Of a DNA stretch of 64,000 nt, positions 43,844-55,260 are shown piece after piece (positions within the stretch are counted from its first letter, which is position 1; each line of letters opens with the position of its first letter). A program made the position numbers and the translations under genes. Where the stretch lies: the NCBI GenBank assembly GCA_965153455.1, contig OZ234493.1, positions 29,006,213 through 29,070,212 of the forward strand, written 5' to 3'. This DNA is from Sphagnum compactum. Taxonomy: Eukaryota > Bryophyta > Sphagnopsida > Sphagnales. The notes beneath the pieces are model-generated. The model ran no database searches, had not been told where the DNA came from, and saw nothing but the letters and a program-made list of their open reading frames with translations.

Positions 43844-46800
43844 TCACAATCCTGGCACCAAATCTGTGATGGCCCTGGTCACAGGACCTAAGCATATAAA
43901 AGCCTCGTGTTTATCTGTCTGCTTCAGAGGTGACACCAACTCCGAGAGAGAAGGTGCAGGTACAGGACGAGAAGCCTCTGCACATGGCATCACTGCACGC
44001 CTTTTTAGTGATGATGGATTTCCAGAAATACTGCTTCGCTTCCTTTTATTCTTCCACAAAACATGAACTGCATCAGATACAACAACTGCTGTACATTCAG
44101 TAGAGCATCTTTTTTTGCCATTCATGGGTGCCTGCCTGGAATCCACACCTTGCCCATTCTCAGGACCCTTTCCTCCAGTTTTATTGCTTTGACACTGGCA
44201 AGTCAACTCTGCCCACTGAAAAATAACTTGCTGTGCAGTTTTGCTTCTGTGAAAGCTGCTGAGAACTTTCTGAGAAGCTGCCATAAGTGTCGCTACACAG
44301 CTAGTGACCAAGTCATGTAGAGCCTCAGCTGAAGAAACCAATTCCTCCTTTTTGATTGACATTTCTAGAAAGTTCTTCACCACTGTTTCAAGCTGCTCAA
44401 GACACTCTGGTTTGACACAAAGAGCTTGCTGCTTCTGCTTACTTCTCTGCAGTGGAGAGAGAATTGATGGACACTGCTGATGGACAGACGAGCAGATGAG
44501 ATCTCCTTTTTCTAAACTTGCTCCTGCACTCTTCACAACTTTGTGCAAAGGTGTAACTTCAAGCTCTGCTGCAATGTTCTCCCTGAGAAACTTTGTCTCC
44601 ATATCAACAGATCCCTTCAAAGGCTGATGACAGCCATTTCCATGGACAGTCACTGGAAGACCAAGTTGGGCAGTAGCTGGATGAACACTAGTTGCACAAA
44701 CATCCTGATTCTTGGGTGTCAAGTGATGAGCTGACAAACCATCTGGTTCTGTTCTGCTTAGAGAGACTTCAGCATGTGTCAGTACACCATTGACAAGGTT
44801 TGCCTTCAAAACAGAGTCTGTCTCTGCTGCAGATATGTCTCCACCTGCCTCAGACCCATTTAAGACAGGAGCATCCTCTGAAAAAATGGTGCATAAAGTT
44901 TGCGCTTTCTCAGAATTTGCATGCCCTAGATCACCTTCAGCAGTCCCGTCCAGTGACCCCGTGACAGAGGGATGTTTAAGACAATCACTGGAATTAACTG
45001 GAGGTCTCCCATTCTTTTCCTGAACATTTAGGACAGAGCCTCCTTGTTCCTGCTTATCTGTGCTTGGGTTGTACTGCAAAATACTCCTTGATATCGGCAG
45101 GTTGTGCATGTTTGCTGCTACCTCCAGCCTAGCAACCCAGTTCAACCAACATTAGCAGCAAATTCATGGATCTTTCATGTGACTCTACATATACCCACTG
45201 TTCACAACAACATAGCAGTTGATATTCTGCTTGTAGAAGATTGATCCATCAAGAACACATGTATGCATCTAGGCTGATGAGTCACAAAAAGTGAAAGCCA
45301 AGACCAGATTGAAAGCATGGGTCCTATCAGATGAACTAACTGGGATACTATAAACAGACAGTTTTTTGCACACATCTAATCTCCTAGACCTGAAGCTTGT
45401 TGGCACAAGTCATTCCCACTGCCATGATGGGCTATGTCCAATTTCAAGATCAGCTTTGGAATTGAAGTTTTGCGAAGCCTACTACACACCAATAAAATGT
45501 AGGATTGGAAAGGGTAAAAAGTAACAGTACTTTAGAGGGACTCACTTGCGAACTTCATAAACCCAGGAGGCCAGAAGGTCCACAAGCATAGATGCCTGGG
45601 TTGTAAGATGAAAATATTGCAATCCATCTTTGCCATTATCAATCTTCTCCTGTACCCGACTGTAGAGGAGTTCAATTAATCCTCGCAACTCAAACTCAAC
45701 CTCTCGTCCAGTTTGATATAAACCCCTCTGTGCCTTAAGGCCCACAGCAACCAATCCACGAACTGTTTTGACTGCTGGGCACTTATCTTCTTGCCGATAA
45801 CCCCGCCCACAACTGGGCCACAGTCCAAAGTCCAGCCCGTCAGAAATGTTTACAGATTTCCCATTCACGAAATCATGAATAGCGACAGCTGGTGCTGCAC
45901 CCAAGACTGCTGTCACACTCCGGAGCTCACCTAGCTGTGGATCATTCAAGAGTCGGAATCCAAAAAAGGATATAGCATTCTGCAGGACCTTTCTTTCCCG
46001 TGATAGGGGTTCTGGAGAATTTGATGCCTCAAGGTGCTGAAAGATGCCCACCTGAGGGATCCCTGCATGCTGCTCCTCAGAATTTCTTTCTTGAGAATGA
46101 GCCTTTTCTTGTTTGCCAATGTGACCCATGTTCTGTACTGGAGCACAAGCATTCATGGATTCACTAATGTCTGCACAGACAAATATGGATCCCTCAGCTG
46201 AAGACAACAACGTTGTTACAATTGGTGTGTTTTACTACCAGATATACCTGAGATGTACAACAGAAAGACTGTGAGAAATCCCTAAACCCCTACACTCTTT
46301 GCATTGCCACACAATTGACCCATTGGCAATTGGATTTAGAACAGAATGAGAAAGTTTTCAAGTTCACACCTGGTGCAGAGCAATGAGTCTCCATGTGTTC
46401 ATTTTTTCCAGAACTGTTTACAGTGCCATTCAGCACAGCAGGCTCCCCATTGGGGCTCATTGCAGAATCTTCATTTCTCAAACACCTTTCCAAATCTCCT
46501 TCCAATCCTCTACAAGCTTTTTGACCTTCTTGAACATCAGCAGTCAACTGTCCAGACAAGTTGCACTCCAAGTCCACCCAAGAATCTTCTTTCCTATTCC
46601 TTTCCAGATTGCTCAAGCCATTAGCCATCTCTGTACTAAAACCACAGTCAAGGATCCGCAGCTGTTCACGTTCAAAGTCTCTTGTGATACCCCACCCAAG
46701 GTCTCGTCCAAACTGCTTTGCAATGTTGCGTGCTTCAGACTTCCCTACAATTTTACTGAGATTCCTTCCCCAATCCTGTCCCAAGTATCGCAGTTCCTTT

Positions 46801-49800
46801 GCAAGGTCTTTCAGTATGTCTGAGTTCAGCTTCCTTGCAGCAGCTATATTCTCCTCTTTAAATCGCACTGCAGCTGTCAATGACTGAAGAGCACCTGCTG
46901 CTTTCAGCTTCAGTTTATCTTGAAAATTTGCTGCATAATACTCTCTCAATTGAAGAGCCTTTTGGGCATATCCAATGGCCATGACTCTTGCAGCATCCTG
47001 TGATGCCCGAACTATCACTGCTGTGATATCCTCCAGGGAGGGAAGTTGTATGCAAAAACATGGGGAGCACGAAGATGAATTTCCTGAAGCCATTGTGGTA
47101 CAAGAAAAGAAGCTTATAACTTCTGAGGGCAATGCTTCAGCACCAGCCTCACAAGTTGCCTGCATAGCAACAAGTAATCAACTGTCAAAAGGGATAATAA
47201 TTTGGCCTCATTTTAGCCTGTGAGAGAACCCACCACTTCAAAGTTGCTCTCAGAGTACTGCTGTCCACAGTTCTGGCACATCCTTAATTGGTTTCAAATG
47301 AACACAGCACTTCCTTGATTATTTGGAGCTGATATATCTACATATCTGACACTACCCCAGAACTACAACCATTTGACAATCACAAAATCTAACAGCCTAA
47401 CTCAGAACTGCTTGAAGTTCATACCAAAAGCATGATGGATGTGTCTGGTGGCATGGATTGTAACTGCTGCTTCATCACATTCCAGGCATTTGACACGACC
47501 ATCTGTGGTTCACCTTCCTGAGGCTCAACTTTTATCTGAGCTGTACCATTAGAGTAATGTCTCCCTTCTGCAGCATGCAGAACTGAGCTCTCCTGGGAAC
47601 CTGGGCAACAGGTAACTTTCTTTTCAACCTCATGTGTATTTACAAACTTGTGCATAACCCATTGTTCAATCTGTGGCATGAAGAGTACACATGGTGTCGT
47701 GCGGCTTGCCTCTCCTGCAAGAGTTTCTAACAGATGGACATCAGCCAAGTTCCTAGTGTATCATTCCACACCCTCACTTGATTATGACACAAGCATAGGG
47801 CTCCTGAACATATCTAGTTGAAAGGTCAGCAAACAAGAATAATACAACTCTTTGAAGGTCAGTCTTCAACATGACCACTTACTGAGATGCACACAAGTCC
47901 CTGTTGCCCTGAACTACACAATCTCTTTGGCAGATATTTGCTTGTTAAAGCTTGAATAGCCCATTTTTGCAGGAGGTCAATCAGACTGACCTACAATGCG
48001 AATAAGACCCTGTTCCATGTCTCCACATCCTTCCATCAGCATGGCAGGAAGGCTCAAAGTTCGCATCTGAGTCAACCCTTCAAATCCAAGGAAAATGGCA
48101 CCTGCAACCAATCTCTGCCCATGCTTTGCACCACCCAAGAGCAGGAGACGGAACTTTCCACCACTCCATTTTGGCTTATGAATTGAATCCAGCAAACTTG
48201 ATGTGTCGATGCATTGGTCTTCCTTTTGGCTGCAACGTGGAACAGAACCCCCCCTGGTGTTGTTGCTATCTAAATCCAAGTCCAATACATGACTTTCCTT
48301 GTCAAAACTGATTCTCCTTGGAAAGAGAACAGAGGCACCAGTTTGGGCTGGACGGGAAGCTTGATGCATGGCTCCCACAATTCCTGCACTAACAAAAATC
48401 TCCTCAAGTGCCATACCTAGGCTGGTAGGGAAATGCTTGAAGGAGTTTTTGACAAGTGAAAGCCAGTTTGCTGGAAGACCTATCTGTTTCTCAGTAGGAC
48501 TCATCGTTGTCCTGCCTCTTGCAGACTTCAACACACATTGAGTCAATGAAAAAGCTTTAAGAAGTGCAGGGGGAAGAAAAGTCCGGTCATCAACGCCAAG
48601 ATTGACAATAACTTCCACTAGAGCTGGTAACAGTACAGGGACCAGGTGCCTAGGAAGGGGAGCCTCTGGAACTCGATTCAAAGAAGCTGAAGCAAGCCTT
48701 CCAGAGCAGGGAACAGGGGCCTGTGCTAATGCTGCTGCCCAATCACTTGCCCTCACCTACAAAAGCACATACATATACAAGTTTTGAAAAAGCCTATTGA
48801 TGAGATTTGAGAGAGGAACGCCCCACTAATGCTTTGAGGGTAAGCAGACAAGCAGTTCCAGCAAAACCAAAACCAACCCATAAAAACTATTGGGGTCATA
48901 ACCAAAAAAGTTACAGCAATGCTACTCTACTTTGACATCTTAGACAACTAAAAATAGTGGCTCAGGAAGACTTTAATAAATACCTGTATGGTAGGAAGAT
49001 CAGGCAATTTGGTTCCTAGATTTCCTTTCTCTGCAGCATCCAGAATCTGCTTAAATGGTATAGCCCTCCGAAGTGCAGTCATGGCTGCCTGAACACAAAG
49101 GGCCTGCAAGTCTGCTCCTGCAAAGCCAGGAGTTGCTTTCGCCACCACAGCGAGCATCTCTGCTGACGGTTGAGGAGTCAACGTGCGAGTATGAACACCA
49201 AGAATTGCAGCACGGTCAACAGTTGATGGAAGTGGAAAGTAGATTTCACGGTCAAATCTCCCAGGCCGACGAAGGGCTGGGTCGAGGGCATCTGGACGAT
49301 TTGTGGCACCTATAACAACAACTGAGCCTCGAGAGCTTAGGCCATCCATGAGGGCTAATAGAGTGGAAACAACAGAACTCTGTGTTTGGTCACGGTCCCC
49401 ACAGCGGCTAGGAGCAAGGCCATCAATTTCATCAAAGAAAATTATAGCTGGTTGGCACTGTTCTGCAACCTGGAATAAAAGCCTTAGCTGGCGTTCCGAA
49501 TCACCAACATATTTGCCAAGAATGTCAGCACCCTTGCGTGCAAAGTAAGAAATCTCCTGCCCTCCATGAGCACATGCCCCTGCCAAAGCACGGACAACTA
49601 AAGTTTTGCCAGTGCCTGGATGTCCATGTAAGAGCACCCCTCGGGAAGGTGAAATTCCTAGCCTGTTTGACAATCCAACATTCACTTCCTTAAGTTGCCT
49701 GATTAAGTAATATGAAAATCCCAAGGGAGCCACAACAGACAGTCACTGTCCCATGCCATTTGAGTTCTAAACTCTTGTAGCTGTACTCCAAAACCCTAAA

Positions 49801-52292
49801 CCCTAAACTCTGTGCTTATGCAAGAGCAGAAAGCAATGGTAACTTAAAGTGGTACTCCAGCAAAGTCAAGGACTTTTAGCCAGAGAAATGACAATCCTCA
49901 TGGTCAAATGCCTCTTAGCTAGGAAGTGTCCAATGGTTTAAAGAACAGACATGAATTCTGCCAGCATATTGGAGGAGTAACTTATGAACGCCCCATGCAA
50001 TAGTAACCTATGTACAGCAGCACAAAGGAATATAAACAGATCACAAATGATAAACTGATGGACATGGTATATGCAAGGGAAATTGCAAAAAGCAATACCA
50101 GAGACCAGGATCATAATAACAAGCCAGCACCTCAGAATCCAAACATGGACAAACAACATAGCAGTCTCCGATCTAACTAAGAAGTTGATGTCAGAGACCT
50201 TTGGAAAACCTCTGGGTAAAGGAGGGGTAATGTGACCATTTCTTTCATACACTGTACCACATCTTGCAACCCAGCTACAGAATCCCAGCCTTCAGGAAAG
50301 AGACTGGTGGTGCCACCAGTAGTAGCTGAACATCCACCCAGTTTCACTGGGGCTATTTCTGCTAAATCTCGCTGCAGCAGTTTGCGCTCCCGTCTCACAA
50401 ACTCTTCATCCTCCCCAGACTTCTCCAAGCACTTCTCTTCTGCTTCAACATCCTTCAAGAGTGCAGCAGTTGCAGCCGCCCGTCTCTGTGTCTTTGAGAT
50501 CCTTGACCGCTCAGTATATATTGAACCAACCTCTCCCACTTTACCATAAACTGACCTGGGATGATCTTTCCATAACCACGACCTCTTTCTTCGCCGTGAT
50601 CGGAACAGGTAAATGTGATCATAGCAGGCCACAAGGTACTTTCGATGGTTGAATAATGAACCCTCAGAGCGAGCACATGGCTGGATCAGACAGCAAACAA
50701 GTCTTAGTGAACAAGAAAGATGGCACTTCTGGATCTGGAATGTAAGGTCCCCATGCTGGGGTCTTATTGTCAACACTAAGGAATGAGGAAATGAATGGCA
50801 GCTTTGAAAGAAGGCCCAATTCCAAAAAAAGAAACTCTCACCAGGTGATAATTCTGGGGGCATCGATCAACACGACATCCAATTGTGGCCCCTGGTAGAT
50901 TGCAGAGACTACATCTAAGGGACCGCCCTCGTCGAACAGCTGCCTTCACATTCTTCAGACGGCCAACTCCTGAGAAGTAGACCTGCAAGAAATTGAGAGA
51001 ACCAGCCATCAATACCATGATGGATCTTAGACTAAATGTCCACAGGTCTTCCAAGTCAGTGACAGCTCATCAAGTTATAGACACAAAGCTGGCAAACAGG
51101 TTGGTGAGCACAGGACATGGGAACCATGCATCAGCCTGCCTACACAGAAGACACAGCCCACATTCTTAGCTAGCTTACTCCAACATGCTCTGTCCATCCA
51201 AACAGCATGAAAGGAGGTATGATTATGTGTAGAGCCATAAGGACAATCACCATCTACCATGAGGAAATGAGGAATCCATAAAAGCGACATCACAAGGAAA
51301 TAATGATTTATTAACAAGTCTGAAATGTCACATGGCATTCTTGGTGCACCACAGCCACCCATGAACTGCAGTAAACAAATGAGACAACGCACTACTCCAT
51401 CAGGAGAAAGCTGTATTACTCTTACTTACATAGGAACAGGTGTAGCTGACAGAACAACTAGTAGAGTATTGTCAAGGATAAAGCAAATTCCTTCTAGGGT
51501 TTCAATCAGACAGCGGGTCACAGATCCATATCTGCAATCACCCTTACTTCTTCAAAAAGAAAAGATAATTTGGGATAACTTGGCATTCGAATCAACCCTA
51601 ATTAAGTTCCTACAGCAGCAGGCATGAAGACCATGCTAGACACACTTGGCTGGGGAAAGAAAAGAAATTACCCACCTCAGGGCTCCAGATAGCACAGTTC
51701 TCATGAACCCATGCCCCAGCCACACCAACATGTTCGCTAAGAGGGCCCAATAGCCTACCAAGCCACCCCTTTTGAGCACCGAATCCATCTGCTTTATTGA
51801 AATCCTGAGTTCCATTTCCAAGCAGCGACTGAGGAATACAACTCTCTTTACTCTCGGTCGCATCTGGTAGCACGTCTTGTGGAGATTCCCCATCCGAGCT
51901 TCCCCCACAAAGCCCACATCTACATCAACAAGGCCAAGAATTAGGTCAGAAAAAAATTATACATATATGTCGACCGCTTTTGGCTGAGTGTTTGTTTGCA
52001 CCTTGACAACTCAGATTCCCACAAACATAAAGACTGCTGGGAGCACATCAACTCGAGGCAAAACATAAAGGGAGAGTACATACATGCACAACCCTAAACC
52101 CTAGACTCATTTGCAGACGAAGAAACGAGAGAGCGTGAGAGCAGCAGAGGTATATATACAGACTATGAACCAGCGGCACCTGCGACTGGAGCTTTTAGGC
52201 AGCAGCTCCCCCGGCATAACTACTGCTGCTGCTGGCGCCGCTGCTGCAGGTGCTGCTTCTTCACACGAGCCTTTCACCAGCTCCCCTGTCAT
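43844..52292 (-). CDS. PHD-finger AAA-ATPase, ATAD2/Yta7-like (At3g15120 type)
   Basis: Ten exons on the minus strand: 52,292-52,180; 51,919-51,676; 50,982-50,842; 50,680-50,199; 49,662-48,984; 48,756-47,991; 47,726-47,425; 47,159-46,370; 46,197-45,546; 45,128-43,844. All introns are GT-AG, phases agree, and the 5,454-nt sum gives 1,817 aa. Residues 39-190 form an extended PHD zinc module: RCGLCGG, WVHENCAIWSPE, RCSLCNLPGATIGC, CPQNYHLPCAR, then FNHRKYLVACYDH. The AAA module has Walker A GHPGTGKT (340-347), Walker B IIFFDEID (400-407), sensor GATNRPDALDPA and arginine fingers RRPGRFD (458-464). A second, degenerate AAA-like unit follows (about 750-930): LLLLGGAKHGQ lacks the GKT lysine pattern, VLFMPQIEQW lacks DE, and IMLLATCE sits at the sensor position. 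The long C-terminal part (from about 930) has no domain I recognise, and I see no bromodomain. The family is linked to histone and chromatin handling, so a nuclear chromatin role is inferred. Confidence 0.88.
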
Positions 52293-52588
52293 ATCACCGC
52301 CCGCCCGCCCGCCAGCCGCGCACCTCTCACAAGAACCCTTGTCTCAAAGCTCGAACTACCCAATCCGCGCTACTAGCTTCCATTGTCGTGAAACCCAAAA
52401 TCCTGACTACATTCCCACTCGATCTCCTTGATCTGCTGCAACAAAGTTGGCAAAATTGTGTGTGCATTTAATTTACGCGCTCGCGATCTCCTCCTCCTCC
52501 TCCTCGCGATTTCGGATTTAGGGCTTTAGGGTTTCCGGGTCGGAAGCGTCGGGAATACGACGGACCGAGGTAACGCCAAAGCGCACAC
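52293..52588 (-). promoter_or_regulatory. Leader / promoter of the PHD-AAA gene
   Basis: A GC-rich stretch lies directly upstream of the start codon (cgcccgcccgcc near 52,300), with (GAGGAG)n at about 52,486-52,505. On the minus strand AAACCCTAAAGCCCTAAAT (plus 52,516-52,534) is a double telo-box-like motif. Further AAACCCTA words lie in the first and fourth introns (about 52,096 and 49,797). Confidence 0.5.
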
Positions 52589-52850
52589 GTTCACACTGCT
52601 GTGGGTTTAACACCGAAGGGTCCAAGTAATGTAAGCTACTATGCGTTCACACTATGGTGGGTTTAACCCCGATGGGCCCATAGTAACCCCAAAGATCACC
52701 TGTTCACACTATTGTGGCCTGAACGGCGAAGGGCCCAAGTATTGCAAAGCTACTATGCGTTCACACTTCTGTGCGCTGAACCCGTGAAGGGCCCAAGTAT
52801 TGTAAGCTACTATGGGTTCATACTAATTTTGGGCTACATGAAGGAAAAGT
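52589..52850. repeat. 57-bp tandem repeat upstream of the PHD-AAA gene
   Basis: 'gttca(c/t)act' starts at 52,589, 52,645, 52,702, 52,759 and 52,816, spaced 56-57 bp. Each unit also carries 'gaagggcccaagtattgtaa'-type and 'gctactatgc' words. About 4.5 units, 75-85% alike by eye. Confidence 0.85.
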
Positions 52851-53149
52851 AATCATTCTTACCTATCATGCGTTCGCCTTATTAAGTTGCTTTCACACTT
52901 GTTTTTAGGGATTCTAATGTCAAGGCCATTAACATCAAGCTAGCTATTTAGGACTTAAACCTACTTACCACAAATTACGATGTTATGTTAGCTTTTTAGA
53001 CTATCTTTCACACTCATAATGTTAAAATGCTTAACAATGACTAGGAACTTAATGTTAAATCTTAACATTTTTTCATCATCATTCACATTTATGATAATGA
53101 CAAGTTTTTCTTTGCACGATGTTGTTTGTTATGTTGAATGATATATAAA
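52851..53149. other. Intergenic DNA
   Basis: Words such as 'catcatgttaacat' recur loosely between 52,900 and 53,110. No gene. Confidence 0.4.
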
Positions 53150-53312
53150 GGGGTGGGTGGATAGGTGAACAGGTGGTTGGGTAAGTGACTAGGTGAGTGG
53201 TTAGTAGGTGGGTGGATGATAGGTAAATAAATACATGGGTAATTAAATAATAGGTAGTTAGTGAATGAGTGATTGGGTGAGTAAATAGGTAAGTAAGTTT
53301 GGGTAGGTAGGG
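53150..53312. repeat. Degenerate GGTG/TAGG tetranucleotide tract
   Basis: A run of 'ggtgggtgga', 'taggtgaa', 'gggtaagtga' and 'aataggta' words, strongly G+T+A biased with few C. It appears to be a decayed tetranucleotide microsatellite. Confidence 0.75.
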
Positions 53313-54126
53313 GAATGATTCAAAACAAATTTATTAACCATTGATTTAAAGTTCATTTTAGGGGTTGTTACCCAGCATTGAATTTTTATTCCAAATTTTA
53401 TATTTTTTTTCAAAATTTTATGATGAATTAACATCGGCCTAACATTCTATCATCATGATGTGGCACCTAGGCTAATGTTAACATCATGAAACACAAACAC
53501 CAACATTTTACCTTTTTATGATTTGTTCGCATTAAGCAACTAGTAGCTATTTTTCAACTTTGTTGAAGTTGTTATGTGAAATGTGTCCAAACATGCATCA
53601 ACATGTATCTTTTTTCCCTTCTTTTATTTGTTTCTTATTTATTTCTTTATGTTCAATGTTCTCTATTTTGTATGTGTCCGAGAAAAGTCTTTGTGTTCAT
53701 ATTTTCATTATGTTTGCATTATATTTTGCTTTTGTCTTATAACTTCTTAGAAATCAACGTTGTTTTGTTCTTTTGCACACAAAGCTTGGGGCAATTTACA
53801 AAGTTTGTTTACATAAGTTGTTAGTGTTCTTTATATCTTTACGAAGAATTAAATTTTTTTACAAGTTGGTGTTGTTTAAGTTCTTGTGCACATAAAATTT
53901 AGGGCAATCTGCAAAGGTTTGTTTACACAATCTACAAGGTTTGTTTTACAATTTATTTGTTTTGTTGATGTTAGTGTTGGTTGTTTATTTGAGGTATGTG
54001 TGTAGCATCCAACAATTTTTTTGAATTTGTGTAGGTTCCTTTGTGTGCAACCAAAATTTAAACTACCATGAATGGTTGTTATTATTGGGCTACTTTTTAT
54101 TTTTGATCAAAGGCTTGTAGGAAATA
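53313..54126. other. AT-rich intergenic DNA
   Basis: Overlapping Phe/Leu-rich frames at 53,560-53,824 come from T-rich DNA. 'tagggcaatctacaaaggtttgtttaca'-like words recur between 53,790 and 53,960. No gene. Confidence 0.45.
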
Positions 54127-55260
54127 TTGGTGTTCAATGATTCAAGCTTGCCATTATTTTTTACATTCAATGCATTGCAACTAAATCTTCAAACATTATT
54201 GATGTCTATCGCACTACATCACTACATGGTGTCAGTGTGTAATTCATTACCAATTGGCAAAAAGCTTGGGCATTGGGTTAAGCTTTGTTCAACTATATTG
54301 TTTGACTACTTTTTGTCAATAGAATACAAATATCAAGTAGATCCAACATTTTCAAATGTCAAAGGTGATTGCTTTGAACATTTGTAACCAAATGAAACCT
54401 TTCATTTCAAAACATGATACCAAGTATATAGGAAGGTGATTCTTGTTGACATTAAAGTTTCATGTGCAATCTACAAGCTCTTGATTTATAATGAGTTATT
54501 TATTAGGAGATCCACTAAAACATTTGTGCTTCAAAAAGTGGTGATGGTGATTGATGTTATGTTCAAAAAATTCATAACATGGCTTGTTGGTGAGAAAATG
54601 CAAGTTGTGATGATGGATTTAAAAATTGGTCTAGTGTGCCAAATATGATTGATGTTATTGACGACATTCACATTGCCATAATCAAACCATCTTGTGCCTT
54701 TGTTAAACATTGTTTTTCCCATAAAACATGGAATTATAGCATAGTTGCATGAATGGTGGTTGACAATCAAGAAATGTTTATTGATGTAATGTGGGATTGC
54801 CTAGGAGTTTGAATGACTCCCATGTGTTGATGAAATTTAGGTTGTACCGTTGTGCAATACATGAGAATTTTTTTGATATGGATGCAAGTTCACAAGATGG
54901 ATTGCCACCTTACCTATTCTAGTAAAAGGGGCACCCATTATGTTATTGGCTCATGGCATCACCCAAAAAGATGGAAAACATCATTAAGTTTCAAATCAGT
55001 TATTGTACAATCAAAAACACAAACGGGAGAGGTTGATGGTAAAAAACGCATATGGCATAATGAAATAAACATTCAAAAACCTTTTTAAAAGGACATACCT
55101 ACACATAACAATTATACATGATGTGTTTGTTGCTTGTTATTTCTTCAACAATTTGATAATGGGTACTAAAGAAATGGATGTTGAAAAGTTGATGCAAGTG
55201 ATTCAATTTCAAGGCATGCAAGATGATGCATTGACTGCAAATGGATTACATCAATCTAAG
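54127..55260 (+). pseudogene. PIF/Harbinger transposase pseudogene (DDE_4 type)
   Basis: Broken plus-strand frames resemble the DDE nuclease of Harbinger-type plant transposases. At 54,650-54,680 comes 'VIDDIHIAI' and 'KPSCAF', where the first catalytic Asp should be followed by Thr/His. At 54,735-54,800 'YSIVA' and 'VVDNQEMFIDV' follow. At 54,880-54,930 'MQVHKMDCHL' and, a little later, 'YVIGSWHHP' stand where Asp-Lys-Gly-Tyr would be. The tail at 55,110-55,250 holds a CCLLHNxI-like remnant. Several stops make it dead. It is a different lineage from the copy at 17.7 kb. Confidence 0.6.
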
